Source of the DNA: a bacterium
GTDB lineage: Bacteria; Cyanobacteriota; Vampirovibrionia; Obscuribacterales; Obscuribacteraceae
NCBI GenBank assembly: GCA_018062085.1
Contig: JAGOSY010000019.1
Coordinates: 1 to 64,000 of the forward strand
Direction of reading: 5' to 3'
Length of the DNA stretch: 64,000 bases
The notes below the pieces were generated by a model. The model saw nothing but the letters and a program-made list of their open reading frames with translations. It did no database searches and was not told where the DNA came from. Made by a program: the position numbers and the translations under genes. This document shows, one piece after another, positions 1-8,867 of this stretch. The stretch's first letter is position 1. Each line of letters opens with the position of its first letter.

Positions 1-1035
1 GTTCTAAGTATCGATGAAACCACCTATGGTGCCACTAGTGCCAAAGTCGCCGGTGACCTTGAGACCGTAGCCAAAATCATGAGCAAAGCAGGAGACGCTG
101 CGGCCAAGCCACTTATGGCTAGAGCCCTAGAGATAAAGAAGAGCCTGCCCGGTTCAGCCATGCTCAGCCAATTGGCCGATTCGCAAGTATCTTCTTCTGG
201 AACTTCCGGAAGTTCAGCCGGTGTTTCATCAACTTCAAAAGTTCCAGAAAAACCAGTAGCAGACAAATGGGCTCTGGTAGTTGGTATCAGCAATTTCAAA
301 GACCCTTCTATCAATTTGAAATATGCCGCTAAAGATGCCACTGACTTCCGCAATTATCTGATCTCAAAAGGCAACTTCCAACCAGACCACGTCAAACTTT
401 TAGTTGATGGCAGCGCTAGCAGGCAAAACATCATCGATCAACTTGGCGACAAATGGCTGGGGCGCGTGGCCAACCGCGACGATCTGGTTGTAGTTTATGT
501 CTCAAGTCATGGCAGCGGAGCCATGGAACAAGCCGGCGGCGTCAACTTTTTAGTAGCCCACGACACTAACAAAAACAGTCTCCTAGCCACCGGTATCCCA
601 ATGCAATGGCTAACAAATATGGTCAAAGAACAAGTGCATTCAGAGCGCACTGTGATCATCATGGACGTTTGCCACGGCGGCTCTGCTGCACCAGCAGAAA
701 AAGGCTTGACCCGCAATACGGGACTCAATCTAGACAAGCTCAGCCTCGGCAATGGCCAAGCTGTTTTATGCTCTAGCTTGGCCGACCAAGTATCGTGGGA
801 GTCTAAGACATATCAAAATAGTGTCTTTACTCGCCGGCTGATAGAAGGACTAGAATCAAAGGGCAATAAGACCAATTTGGCTGATGCCTATGACTATTTA
901 AAAGACGCTGTCGAATCTGAGGTATTGCGCGATCGCGGTGAGTTGCAAACGCCAGTTCTCAATACCAAGCTCTGGCTCGGCAGTGGTGCCATCCTCGCAG
1001 TCAAACCAGCGAAACCCAGACCTAATCTCAAATAG
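1..1035 (+). CDS. TPR-metacaspase (peptidase C14), 5' end outside window
   Basis: The reading frame is open from the first base, so this is the C-terminal 344 residues of a longer protein. The first 50 residues look like a worn kinesin-light-chain-type TPR (ALEIKKSLPG at its end). After a Ser/Gly-rich linker comes a caspase-fold domain starting at WALVVGI. The catalytic pair is visible: His about residue 170 of the fragment in VSSHGSG and Cys about residue 224 in MDVCHGGS. Metacaspase-type C14 peptidases cleave after Arg/Lys and are common in cyanobacteria and their relatives; TPRs probably bind partners. No obvious membrane anchor is seen in this part. Substrate unknown. The next gene is on the opposite strand, so this is the end of its transcription unit. 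Confidence 0.85.
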   Translation, partial: VLSIDETTYGATSAKVAGDLETVAKIMSKAGDAAAKPLMARALEIKKSLPGSAMLSQLADSQVSSSGTSGSSAGVSSTSKVPEKPVADKWALVVGISNFKDPSINLKYAAKDATDFRNYLISKGNFQPDHVKLLVDGSASRQNIIDQLGDKWLGRVANRDDLVVVYVSSHGSGAMEQAGGVNFLVAHDTNKNSLLATGIPMQWLTNMVKEQVHSERTVIIMDVCHGGSAAPAEKGLTRNTGLNLDKLSLGNGQAVLCSSLADQVSWESKTYQNSVFTRRLIEGLESKGNKTNLADAYDYLKDAVESEVLRDRGELQTPVLNTKLWLGSGAILAVKPAKPRPNLK

Positions 1036-1081
1036 TTGCGGTTTTACTTTTACAGTTCTAGCTTAGGTTCTAGCTTTAGTT

Positions 1082-1513
1082 TTAGTTCTGGTAAATGCCG
1101 TCGTAAGAAACCACGACGTCTTCGCCCACTACACGAAAAACAAGCTTGAGCATGTGCTTAGAGCGGCCCATGGCCGACCAGAGAAAGAAATCTTGGGCCC
1201 ACTTGCTGCCGCCATCGGAGACATAAATAATCGTGTTATGACTGGCTGCACCTCGGGGAAGGGGGCCTGAATTCCATTGGCGATCATCGAAATTAAACAG
1301 TTGCACACTAGCCAACGCAGATTCTGGTGGCATGACCAAGCGAGAAGAAGACAGCTCAAAATCGCGCACTGCATGATCAATTTCATCGGCAGTAAGACCG
1401 GGTGCCAACTTGAATTCGCGCTGAATTCCCCAATATTGACCGGCCACTAAAAGCTGCAACACCCGCTGAGTATAGTGCCTTGATAATTGGACAATTTCTT
1501 CCACCGATTGCAA
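1082..1513 (-). CDS. hypothetical protein, 143 aa
   Basis: I do not recognise the family. The protein is soluble, without signal peptide or membrane segment. The N-terminal third is predicted helical (VEEIVQLSRHYTQRVLQLL); the C-terminal part has alternating hydrophobic residues typical of a small alpha/beta domain, with WSAMGRSKHMLKLVF followed by VVVSYDGIYQN. It lies 34 bp after the TPR membrane-protein gene at 1548-2882 on the same strand and could be cotranscribed with it. The start at 1513 is the most upstream Met; no clear ribosome-binding site was used to choose it. Confidence 0.6.
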   Translation of the reverse strand: MQSVEEIVQLSRHYTQRVLQLLVAGQYWGIQREFKLAPGLTADEIDHAVRDFELSSSRLVMPPESALASVQLFNFDDRQWNSGPLPRGAASHNTIIYVSDGGSKWAQDFFLWSAMGRSKHMLKLVFRVVGEDVVVSYDGIYQN

Positions 1514-1547
1514 TTTCCTAGAAGTCTATTTTCTACAAGTCTAAGAC

Positions 1548-2882
1548 TTAGTCTTTTCCTATCTCTACTATTTTTGTTGGGACTGCTGTCTGGCCTGTTC
1601 CTATAGCTATTGTACTTAGCATATTCTGATACTTTTCCACCTGTTCAATATTATTCTGATTCTCATAGAATTTGATTAGCTTACTAATATTTTCACGAGA
1701 GTTTTTAGCTCCACTGGCTAGGCTCTGTTCAATGCGTCTCATTGCCACCTTGGTGAGATATCCCCGTGGCCCAAAGAGCATTTTCGATACAACAACTGAA
1801 GCCACAAAAACCAAGACTGTCACCAACATCGAAGCCAACGGATCGCCTTTAGTTTCATGACGTTTCAAAATAGCATCAGCTCGCTCTTGATAGCGTGTGG
1901 CTTTGGCAACACCATCAGGGTCGCCACTTAGACGCAGCAATTTAGCATACTCAACTAAAGTCTCGGCCGCTTTGACACTGCCAGGCCCAAACTGTTTTTC
2001 GCGCATCTGCAAAGCTTCCAAATAGAGCGGCTCCGCCTCGCTATAGTTGCCCTGATCGCGCAGATTGTCAGCCACTTGCGTGATAATCTGACCCATACCA
2101 GTGTTCTTCAAAACTTTACGTGAAATTGCTAGGGCCTGTTTGCTGATTTCCTCCGCCTTAGCAAAATTGCCTTCTTTGCGATAAAGATTAGCTGAATCGG
2201 CCAAAATACCAGCGTACAGTTCACTATCGACGCCAAATAGTTGCTTTCTCATGGCCATTAGCTCTTTGGTCAACTCTCGGGCATGGGCATGCTTACCGGC
2301 CTCAATATAGGCGCCAGTGAGAATCTCCATAGAATAGGCCGGGTGAATTCCCGGTATTGCAATGGTAGAAGATTGCTGAATAGTAGAAGATTGCCGAATA
2401 GTAGAAGAATGCGAAATGGTAGGCGAACTAGAAATACTAGAAGAATTGGAAATACTAGAGCCATGCTCGCTGGCGCCAGAAACAGCCGCATAGAGACTGC
2501 GCCCGATGCCGTAATGCCCCACATAAATACTATTCGAGAGGCTGTAATTGCCCACCCAACCCGCAGTAAGGGCAGTAAGGTCAATCATGAGAAAAATAGT
2601 GAGTGAAAGCCAGCAGGTAAGAACCAATGCCCTACCTGTTTTACGCAAAAAATCTAAGGCTTTCCATTTAGAGCCCAGTTCATCCAGGACCATATTTTCC
2701 AAACGGGTGGCCTTACTGCGATTCTGCCGCAGTTTGAAAGCCAAGACAAAAATGAAAATGACCACTTCAAAAGCTATGGCCCGCAACAACTCCGCCGATG
2801 GATAAGCCGTAGCGTAAATAATGAAATAGCAAAAGACAAGGAGCCCGACGGCCACACTAAGCGCTGTGCTGTATCTACCCAT
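1548..2882 (-). CDS. membrane protein with TPR repeats and Ser-rich tandem repeat
   Basis: 444 residues. Three hydrophobic segments near the N terminus (about residues 8-28, 31-50 and 85-107) and one near the C terminus (about 350-370, MLVTVLVFVASVVVSKMLFG) bracket a helical region with TPR motifs of the kinesin-light-chain type (for example AKAEEISKQALAISRKVL and YSEAEPLYLEALQMREKQFG). Between the membrane part and the TPRs lies a run of about five six-residue repeats (consensus SSTIxQ) encoded by an 18-bp tandem repeat. The TPR block sits between the last two membrane segments, so both flanks are anchored. Role unknown; probably a scaffold at the inner membrane. Confidence 0.75.
   Translation of the reverse strand: MGRYSTALSVAVGLLVFCYFIIYATAYPSAELLRAIAFEVVIFIFVLAFKLRQNRSKATRLENMVLDELGSKWKALDFLRKTGRALVLTCWLSLTIFLMIDLTALTAGWVGNYSLSNSIYVGHYGIGRSLYAAVSGASEHGSSISNSSSISSSPTISHSSTIRQSSTIQQSSTIAIPGIHPAYSMEILTGAYIEAGKHAHARELTKELMAMRKQLFGVDSELYAGILADSANLYRKEGNFAKAEEISKQALAISRKVLKNTGMGQIITQVADNLRDQGNYSEAEPLYLEALQMREKQFGPGSVKAAETLVEYAKLLRLSGDPDGVAKATRYQERADAILKRHETKGDPLASMLVTVLVFVASVVVSKMLFGPRGYLTKVAMRRIEQSLASGAKNSRENISKLIKFYENQNNIEQVEKYQNMLSTIAIGTGQTAVPTKIVEIGKD
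2365..2454. repeat. 18-bp tandem repeat, about 5 units, in frame
   Basis: Units of the form GTAGAAGATTGCYGAATA follow each other five times with increasing divergence toward 2454. The period of 18 bp keeps the frame of the surrounding gene and encodes the Ser/Thr/Ile/Gln hexapeptide repeat. Slippage is the likely origin. Confidence 0.8.
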
Positions 2883-3163
2883 TTCTCAATTAGTCTCGTA
2901 TCAATGGTCGTTTCAGTGGTCGTTTCAGTAATGGCTTCAATAAACTTGGCATCACGAAGTAACAACATAACCCCCTGAGCTTGCCATAGCAATGCGGCAA
3001 TTCCCCATCAGCCAAGCTATTTGGGAATATATTTTCCACCCCGGTTAGCACAACTTGGTAACGGAAAGTCACCATTTCAGTCAGGCTGTTTTTTTCATGG
3101 TTGGCTAACTGCTATTCTCAGCTTCAAATCATTATTGATAATGGAAAAGTCAGAGGGAAGCTA

Positions 3164-3952
3164 ATGGAATTAGGACTGAAGGGTAAAAAAGCCCTGATTA
3201 CGGGCGCTAGTTACGGCTTAGGCCATGCATGCGCTGTTTCGCTAGCCGAAGAAGGCGTAGACATTGCGATTTCATCGCGTCACGTCGACAAAATAGACCT
3301 TGTTTCGGCCGAAATCGCCGCAAAGACTGGGGTTAAGGTAGTGGGCATTGCCGCTGACCTAACAAAAATGGAAGATTTAGAAAAGACTGCCCGCGAAGCC
3401 CAAGAGCGCCTAGGTGAAATCGATATCTTGATTGTCAGCACCGGCCATCCACCCACTTATCCCTTTTCTGAAGCCACCGATGAGCAGTGGCAATATGGCC
3501 ACGACCTAGTACTGCGACCACCAATTGTCTTGACGAGAATGCTACTAGAGGGCATGCGCAAGAGAAACTATGGTCGGGTGATCTACATCGGCTCAATTTT
3601 TGGCATCGAAGCTGAAGCCAGCTCAGTCGTACAAAGTACCTTGCGCACAGGTCTCAATGCCTTGACTAAGTGCATTGCCACCGAAGTTGCCGCCGATGGC
3701 GTCACAGTCAATGTCATCTGTCCTGGTTACTTTGATACTCCCTTGGTGCACGAACTAGCTAAGCAATACGCCACAACCCATGGTGTATCGGCTCAAGAAG
3801 TAGTTAACGCTTGGAAGTACTCTGCTCCTGTGAAGAAATTCGGCAAGCCTGAAGATCTTGGTGCCTTAATTGCCTTTTTAGCTTCGCCTAAAGGCGAATT
3901 TATCACCGGCACCGCTATCACCATAGATGGTGGCGCCGTTAAGCAGTACTAA
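3164..3952 (+). CDS. short-chain dehydrogenase/reductase family protein lacking the catalytic Tyr
   Basis: 262 residues, normal for the classical SDR family. Start chosen at ATG 3164 because GAGGGAAG sits just upstream; an upstream in-frame Met at 3101 would add a non-conserved tail. The nucleotide-binding motif TGASYGLG is intact (residues 13-20) and the C terminus has the usual FITGTAITIDGG. In the active site, Ser144 (YIGSIFG) is present, but the Tyr expected 13 residues later is Gln157 and the Lys is Arg161 (QSTLR where YxxxK is normal). Such variants are often annotated as 3-oxoacyl-ACP reductase-like, but ordinary Tyr-based reductase chemistry is doubtful. The next gene follows after 17 bp. 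Confidence 0.85.
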   Translation: MELGLKGKKALITGASYGLGHACAVSLAEEGVDIAISSRHVDKIDLVSAEIAAKTGVKVVGIAADLTKMEDLEKTAREAQERLGEIDILIVSTGHPPTYPFSEATDEQWQYGHDLVLRPPIVLTRMLLEGMRKRNYGRVIYIGSIFGIEAEASSVVQSTLRTGLNALTKCIATEVAADGVTVNVICPGYFDTPLVHELAKQYATTHGVSAQEVVNAWKYSAPVKKFGKPEDLGALIAFLASPKGEFITGTAITIDGGAVKQY

Positions 3953-3969
3953 AATGTCCAGAACGAGAA

Positions 3970-4986
3970 ATGACCGGAACTAGAAATCACCGCACTAGTC
4001 TAACCGTAACAAAATTGGTCATGGTTTCAATGACATTGGCGCTGGCATTTTCTCTGGGCCTTTTATACTCCTTGGCCATGCCAGCCCCAGCGTTGGCCGA
4101 CCGCGATGATGACTACGCCGATGGAGTGGAAGCCTATAACCGCGGTAACTACCGCGTTGCCAATCAGTATTTTCTCGATGCTATGAAAGAAGGTAATTCT
4201 AACGCCATTGTTATGCTTTACCTCGCCCATTCTTACGCCGCTCAAGGGCAGTACAAATTGGCACTTCCCGTATATCGCAACATCCGCGACAGCTTCAGAG
4301 GCACAGCAGAAGCAGCACAAGCAGCCAGTTGTGTATTGCGGCTAGAAAACCCAGCTACTTTTGCGGCACAAAAAGGCCAGAGTCAAACAGCTACGTTCTA
4401 CAACCGGGTCAAACCTTTTCCCGCGAAAAAGGGACACGCAGCAGTGAGTAAAGCTACGATTGCCGCAGTACAGAAAGCTATTATGGGAATGCCTCGGGCA
4501 ATTTATCAAATGCTCGACACGGCCCAAGTAGCAGTGTGCGTGGCTCCCTCTGCTCAAGACAAATTGGCGGCCAATTCTAAGCTGCAAGAAGCTGCAATTT
4601 TAAACGGCAAAGAAATCACAGTCTTTGAAAACTTGATGGTTCCTGGCAAAGGCACAAAGGGCTCAACAGCCAAACCCTTCCCTCCAGCTGAAATCAAAGA
4701 AGCGTTTCTCAAGCAAGTAGGCAACGCCATTGAGCAATGCTCCGGAGGCTTAGCCCGCGACCCAGACTTTCATGCGGCCTACAAATTGGATATGCGGGAC
4801 ATGCCGCCGGCCACAGAAGAAACCATGCCTTTTTTAGCACCGCCAGCCAATCATGCCGAGCAGGAAGTCTGCGCTTACATAATTGATAGTATCGCTGGTG
4901 GTTCAAGCCAATTAGCTACTACTGTGTCGCAAAACTTCCCCAAAACCAAAGCGTGGCTGATTAACAAACTGCGCCTACAGAATTGA
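3970..4986 (+). CDS. secreted TPR protein with inactive zincin-like domain
   Basis: 338 residues. An N-terminal signal-anchor (about residues 16-43, ending ALA-D) is followed by a TPR pair (YADGVEAYNRGNYRVANQYF; LYLAHSYAAQGQYKLALPVY) and a C-terminal domain. The whole protein aligns with the one encoded at 37507-38700: same signal, same TPRs, then TIAAVQKAIMGMPRAI against TAINTIRAAFDGLPPSI. Where the other protein has the zinc motif HETGH this one has KQVGN (residues 248-252) within FLKQVGNAIEQC against FLHETGHAVDNC. Both His ligands and the catalytic Glu are lost, so it is read as a pseudoenzyme, perhaps a regulator or substrate-binding decoy of the active paralogue. Confidence 0.8.
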   Translation: MTGTRNHRTSLTVTKLVMVSMTLALAFSLGLLYSLAMPAPALADRDDDYADGVEAYNRGNYRVANQYFLDAMKEGNSNAIVMLYLAHSYAAQGQYKLALPVYRNIRDSFRGTAEAAQAASCVLRLENPATFAAQKGQSQTATFYNRVKPFPAKKGHAAVSKATIAAVQKAIMGMPRAIYQMLDTAQVAVCVAPSAQDKLAANSKLQEAAILNGKEITVFENLMVPGKGTKGSTAKPFPPAEIKEAFLKQVGNAIEQCSGGLARDPDFHAAYKLDMRDMPPATEETMPFLAPPANHAEQEVCAYIIDSIAGGSSQLATTVSQNFPKTKAWLINKLRLQN

Positions 4987-5019
4987 GTTTACAGCTTCAA
5001 TGTTAGTCTGCACCTAGCT

Positions 5020-5823
5020 CTACGAATCTTGGAAGAGCGAGCCAATTCCACCGATTATGCCACCACCACCAGACTCTGATGGGCTGCCACCAGCGCGCGG
5101 GGCATGCTCAAGAATGCGATTGGCCAAACGCGAGAACGGCAGACTCTGCAACCAAACAGTTCCATGACCGCTTAATGTCGCGAGAAACAGACCTTCGCCG
5201 CCAAATACCATTGACTTCAAATTGCCAGCGCGGGCTATTGAGTATTCAATACCTGGAGTAAATCCCACCAAACAACCGGTGTCGACCCGCAGAGTCTGGC
5301 CTTTGAGTTCTCGTTTGACGATAGTGCCGCAAGCATGGACAAAAGCCAAGCCATCACCGCTCAAGCGCTGAAGGATGAAGCCTTCGCCGCCAAAGAAGCC
5401 GGTTCCTAACTTCTGAGTGAAGGCGATATCGAGCTTTGTGCCGTATGCTGCGCAAAGAAATCCGTCGCGCTGGCAGGTCACTTGACCACCAAGTTGGGCC
5501 AAATCAAGAGGAATAATTTTGCCCGGATAGGGAGCTGCAAAGGCTACTTTTTGTTTGCCTGATCCACCATTAGAGAAGTGGGTAATCATCATAGATTCAC
5601 CGGCTAGCATGCGCTTGCCTGCTCCAAAAAGCTTTTTCATCATGCCTTGGTCGGCGTCGGTACCGTCGCCCATTTTCGATTCGAAGACGATGCCCTCTTC
5701 CATATAATTCATAGCCCCGGCTTCAGCAATTACGGTTTCGCCAGGATCCAGCTCAATTTCCACCAGCTGCATATCATCACCAATAATGGTGTAGTCAATT
5801 TCGTGTGCGCGCATAGTGCCCAT
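5020..5823 (-). CDS. AIM24 / TIGR00266 family protein
   Basis: 267 residues, typical length. The protein has the family's glycine-rich double beta-sandwich pattern: EAGAMNYMEEGI near the N terminus, GFFGGEGFILQRLSGDG in the middle and VFGGEGLFLATLSGHGTVWLQS near the C terminus, with a short Gly-rich tail. The yeast relative Aim24 acts in mitochondrial inner-membrane organisation; bacterial members are soluble proteins of unknown biochemical role. The start is supported by AAGGAG eight bases upstream of ATG 5823. Upstream (about 5838-5872) a 16-bp segment is duplicated in tandem. It is convergent with the preceding pseudo-peptidase gene. Confidence 0.9.
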   Translation of the reverse strand: MGTMRAHEIDYTIIGDDMQLVEIELDPGETVIAEAGAMNYMEEGIVFESKMGDGTDADQGMMKKLFGAGKRMLAGESMMITHFSNGGSGKQKVAFAAPYPGKIIPLDLAQLGGQVTCQRDGFLCAAYGTKLDIAFTQKLGTGFFGGEGFILQRLSGDGLAFVHACGTIVKRELKGQTLRVDTGCLVGFTPGIEYSIARAGNLKSMVFGGEGLFLATLSGHGTVWLQSLPFSRLANRILEHAPRAGGSPSESGGGGIIGGIGSLFQDS

Positions 5824-5978
5824 TGTGTTAGCTCCTTCGTAAATATGCCTTGGCGTAAATATGCCTTGGCGTGAAGATTTCTTAGTGAAATTAGGGTTGC
5901 CAGAAGTTCAGGACTGGGAGTTTATCACGTTGCTCCAAGCTTGAGATTAAGAGAGGCACTTAGCTCTAGATTTCTATG

Positions 5979-7661
5979 CTAGCGAATTGCTGGAGTACGT
6001 GACAGCACTGTAGCGCTTGAGATCAAACCGGTGTCGTGCAGAAGATCAATTTGAGCATTATTGAAATTGACAATAGCTCGGGCTTTTTCAATCAAAGATG
6101 AAGTGTAATCTTGCTGTGCCTTAAGCACATCTATATTGCGCCCCACTCCATTTTGAAAGCGCAGCTGAGCTAGACGCAGTTCCTCGTTGGCGGAGCGCAC
6201 TTGGGCCACAGCTTCCTCAATCTTTCTATCGGTTTTGAGTGATTGCAAGTATGACCGTCTGACTTCAGAAGTGACTTTATTCAGGACCTGCTGCTGCTGC
6301 AGGCCAGCCTGCCGAGCAGTCATCTTAGCGGCATAGGTGTTGGCAAGATCAACGGCTCCTAGGCCTTCGAAATTCCAATTGACATTGACTCCAAGTGTGT
6401 ACAAGGCGGTAATCTGCCTATTGCGCAGACCCACTCCACCAGCGGCACCGGCCAAGGTTATTGGCGCCAATTCATATTGCTTACTAAGAGTTTCGCCAAT
6501 CCCAAGGACATTGCCACTGAAGGCAAAATTAGGTTGTAATTTGGCTGCATTGATAACGATTTGTTTTTTGGCAGCCAAGCGCAACTCTTCGTATTGCTTC
6601 AACTCAGGTCGATTGTCAATCGCTAATTGCAATAGTCGAGCAGCATTCGCTTGTTCAGAGACTATGCGAATTTTCTGCAGTAACAAATCGCTTGGAACGA
6701 TATCTAGACCCTGATTAGCATTAAGAAACTCAGCCAAAAGAATGGCCGCTTCACGACGAGCAATTTGTTGATCTATCAGATTCTGGCGATCTTGAGACAG
6801 TTGTGTTTCCGCCTGCAAAACTTCCAAATTGGTAGCCAAGCCACCTTGCTTCAAGTCTTTGTTGAGGGAAAGCTGACCTTCTGATGTTTCTACGGCTTTC
6901 ACTCTGATTTGCAGGAGAGCTTCTTGTAGCAGCAAATCGTAATAGCGCTTGGCGGCAGTCTGCAGTGTATCGCTAACGGTGGCATGCTTAGAATGACGCG
7001 CGGCGCGATAATTATTGCGATTTTGCAGGGCACCAAATAAGACACTACCTCCCCTGTAGCCATAATATTTAAAACCAGCGGAAGTTAGAATAAAGGGGTT
7101 GTTAAAGCTTAATGGCTCCAGTGATTGACCAAAGGGTACATTTGCTTTGCCCTTGAGATAATTCCATTGATAAGACAAAGCAATGTCAGGCAAGAACTTG
7201 CCCATTGAAGAAACCAAGTTGGCCTTGCGTGCTCGTTCGCTGTATGACGAAATACCAATATCGAGATTGTTTTTAACAGCAGACTGCACCACGTCATCTA
7301 AGCTCATAGGTACTGTCGAAACAGCGTCAAGCAATGCAGAATCAACTTTCTTATCTATCGAAATCAAGGCGCTCAAGGGCGGTCGAACAATTTGAATACG
7401 CTGGGGATCCACGTCGCTGCCAGACAGATCATCTACCGGCACCACTTCATCAAGGGGTCCCTTTACAAGAGGACCATTGGTGAGAGAGCCATTGGTGACA
7501 GGACCTTTAGTGAGAGGACCTTTAGTCAGAGAACCATTATTGAGACCGCGCAAAGGTAAATTTTGGTCTTGCGCCAGAGCACTGCTCACAAATAAAAGAT
7601 TACCGAAACCGACTAACAAAGCAACAGGAAGAAAAACCGAAAGAGAGAGAGTGCGAAACAT
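5979..7661 (-). CDS. TolC-family outer-membrane efflux protein
   Basis: 560 residues. Signal peptide (residues 1-30, ending SALAQ), then a short 5-residue repeat region, then two copies of the TolC/OEP coiled-coil beta-barrel repeat (SVPMSLDDVVQSAVKNNLDIGI opens the first; the second ends in NFNNAQIDLLHDTGLI). The outer-membrane channel of the tripartite pump whose other parts lie directly upstream on the same strand: its ATG overlaps the stop codon of the permease gene by one base (TAATG), indicating translational coupling. The proximal linker consists of about six variants of NGSLTKGPLT encoded by a 15-bp tandem repeat, absent from ordinary TolC proteins. Confidence 0.92.
   Translation of the reverse strand: MFRTLSLSVFLPVALLVGFGNLLFVSSALAQDQNLPLRGLNNGSLTKGPLTKGPVTNGSLTNGPLVKGPLDEVVPVDDLSGSDVDPQRIQIVRPPLSALISIDKKVDSALLDAVSTVPMSLDDVVQSAVKNNLDIGISSYSERARKANLVSSMGKFLPDIALSYQWNYLKGKANVPFGQSLEPLSFNNPFILTSAGFKYYGYRGGSVLFGALQNRNNYRAARHSKHATVSDTLQTAAKRYYDLLLQEALLQIRVKAVETSEGQLSLNKDLKQGGLATNLEVLQAETQLSQDRQNLIDQQIARREAAILLAEFLNANQGLDIVPSDLLLQKIRIVSEQANAARLLQLAIDNRPELKQYEELRLAAKKQIVINAAKLQPNFAFSGNVLGIGETLSKQYELAPITLAGAAGGVGLRNRQITALYTLGVNVNWNFEGLGAVDLANTYAAKMTARQAGLQQQQVLNKVTSEVRRSYLQSLKTDRKIEEAVAQVRSANEELRLAQLRFQNGVGRNIDVLKAQQDYTSSLIEKARAIVNFNNAQIDLLHDTGLISSATVLSRTPAIR
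7456..7545. repeat. 15-bp tandem repeat, 6 units, inside the TolC gene
   Basis: Six units resembling GGACCTTTAGTGAGA (variants GGACCATTGGTGAGA and GAACCATTATTGAGA) run without gaps. Each unit codes for five residues of the Leu-Thr-Lys/Asn-Gly-Pro/Ser type, so copy-number change would keep the frame and only lengthen the linker after the signal peptide. Confidence 0.85.
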
Positions 7662-8791
7662 TATGCCAACTGCCTCCCGAATTTGGATGTGCTCAAAGCT
7701 AAGAGAATCGTGGCAAATGCCGCTAGAGCAAGAACGTCTGGCCAGATTGCTTCAAGCCCGGCACCTTTGAGAATAATAGCCCGCACACAGGTAACGTAAT
7801 AGCGCAGGGGGTCAAGGAGGGACAAAATCTGGAAAAATTCAGGAATACTTTCCAGCGGTGCTACGGCACCAGAAAGCTGAATCACTGGTAAGTTAACAAA
7901 AAAGGAAGTAAGAAGTGCCTGCCTCTGATTTTGCGAAAAGGCAGCTAGAGCAATACCAATAGCAATACCGACAAGAATTGCCAGAAAAGATACAAAGAGA
8001 AAGAGAAAAATATTTCCCCTAAATGGCACATGGAAGACAGTTGAACTTATCAGCAGGCAAACGAGCACTGTAATCATGAGCAACATTGATAGAGGAATAA
8101 TCTTAGCCAAGAGAATCTGCAACGAATCGACTGGTGTCATCAAAAGTTGCTCAAGAGTGCCTGAATCTTTCTCTCTAATTACTGCAGTACTAGACACCAA
8201 AGTACTAACAAGATTAATCACAAGAGCGATTACTCCCGGGACAAAGAACCAGCTACTGACTAAACCAGGATTGTAGGCAAATGTGATTTGCGGGCTAATC
8301 AGCTCATGGGATTTCTGTGACCCTGTAACTAGCAGTCTGTTAAAAGTCGAGACAATTTGGCTAATATAACCATTGGCAATGCCAGCGGTATTGGCATCGA
8401 CGCCATCGAGCATAACCTGCATTGAAACCTTGGTTCCATGCTTGATTTCGCGCTCGAACTCTGGGGGCACGATCAAGCCAGCTTCAAGATTGCCGTCCCG
8501 AACATTCTTGGCCAAGGTGGCTTCGGTGCCACCGGAAGCGGTGAGATCAAAAACACCATTTTCCACCAAAGCAGCGACTACCTCACGACTGGTGGGAGAT
8601 GCTGCGTGATCAATTACACCCAGCCGCAAGTGCTCAACATCAGGGCTCAAGGCAAATCCATAAAGAAATAATTGCAACACAGGCATAAAGAAAAGCAGAA
8701 AAATCAGCTGCTTATCACGCATGATTTGACGCAACTCTTTAATAATGAGAGCCCGTATTTGGTGGCGATAATTACGAGTACTAGTTGACAT
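7661..8791 (-). CDS. ABC-2 type transporter permease (YhhJ/YbhR-like)
   Basis: 376 residues from ATG 8791 (GGAAAAC upstream; a TTG 12 bases earlier is possible). One N-terminal membrane segment (LIFLLFFMPVLQLFLYGFAL), a periplasmic domain of about 150 residues beginning LGVIDHAASPTSREVV, then five or six membrane helices. The motif STAVIREKDSGTLEQLLMTPV is the conserved cytoplasmic coupling segment of ABC-2 permeases. Pairs with the second permease just upstream to form the membrane channel of the efflux pump. Position in the operon and domain order match the YbhFSR/YhiI-RbbA-YhhJ type. Confidence 0.92.
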   Translation of the reverse strand: MSTSTRNYRHQIRALIIKELRQIMRDKQLIFLLFFMPVLQLFLYGFALSPDVEHLRLGVIDHAASPTSREVVAALVENGVFDLTASGGTEATLAKNVRDGNLEAGLIVPPEFEREIKHGTKVSMQVMLDGVDANTAGIANGYISQIVSTFNRLLVTGSQKSHELISPQITFAYNPGLVSSWFFVPGVIALVINLVSTLVSSTAVIREKDSGTLEQLLMTPVDSLQILLAKIIPLSMLLMITVLVCLLISSTVFHVPFRGNIFLFLFVSFLAILVGIAIGIALAAFSQNQRQALLTSFFVNLPVIQLSGAVAPLESIPEFFQILSLLDPLRYYVTCVRAIILKGAGLEAIWPDVLALAAFATILLALSTSKFGRQLA

Positions 8792-8867
8792 ACAGTTTTC
8801 CAAAATATTCTATAGTTCGCATTCTTAAGCTCTCACTCTCCATACAGCACTCTCTAGTCGGCGCTCT

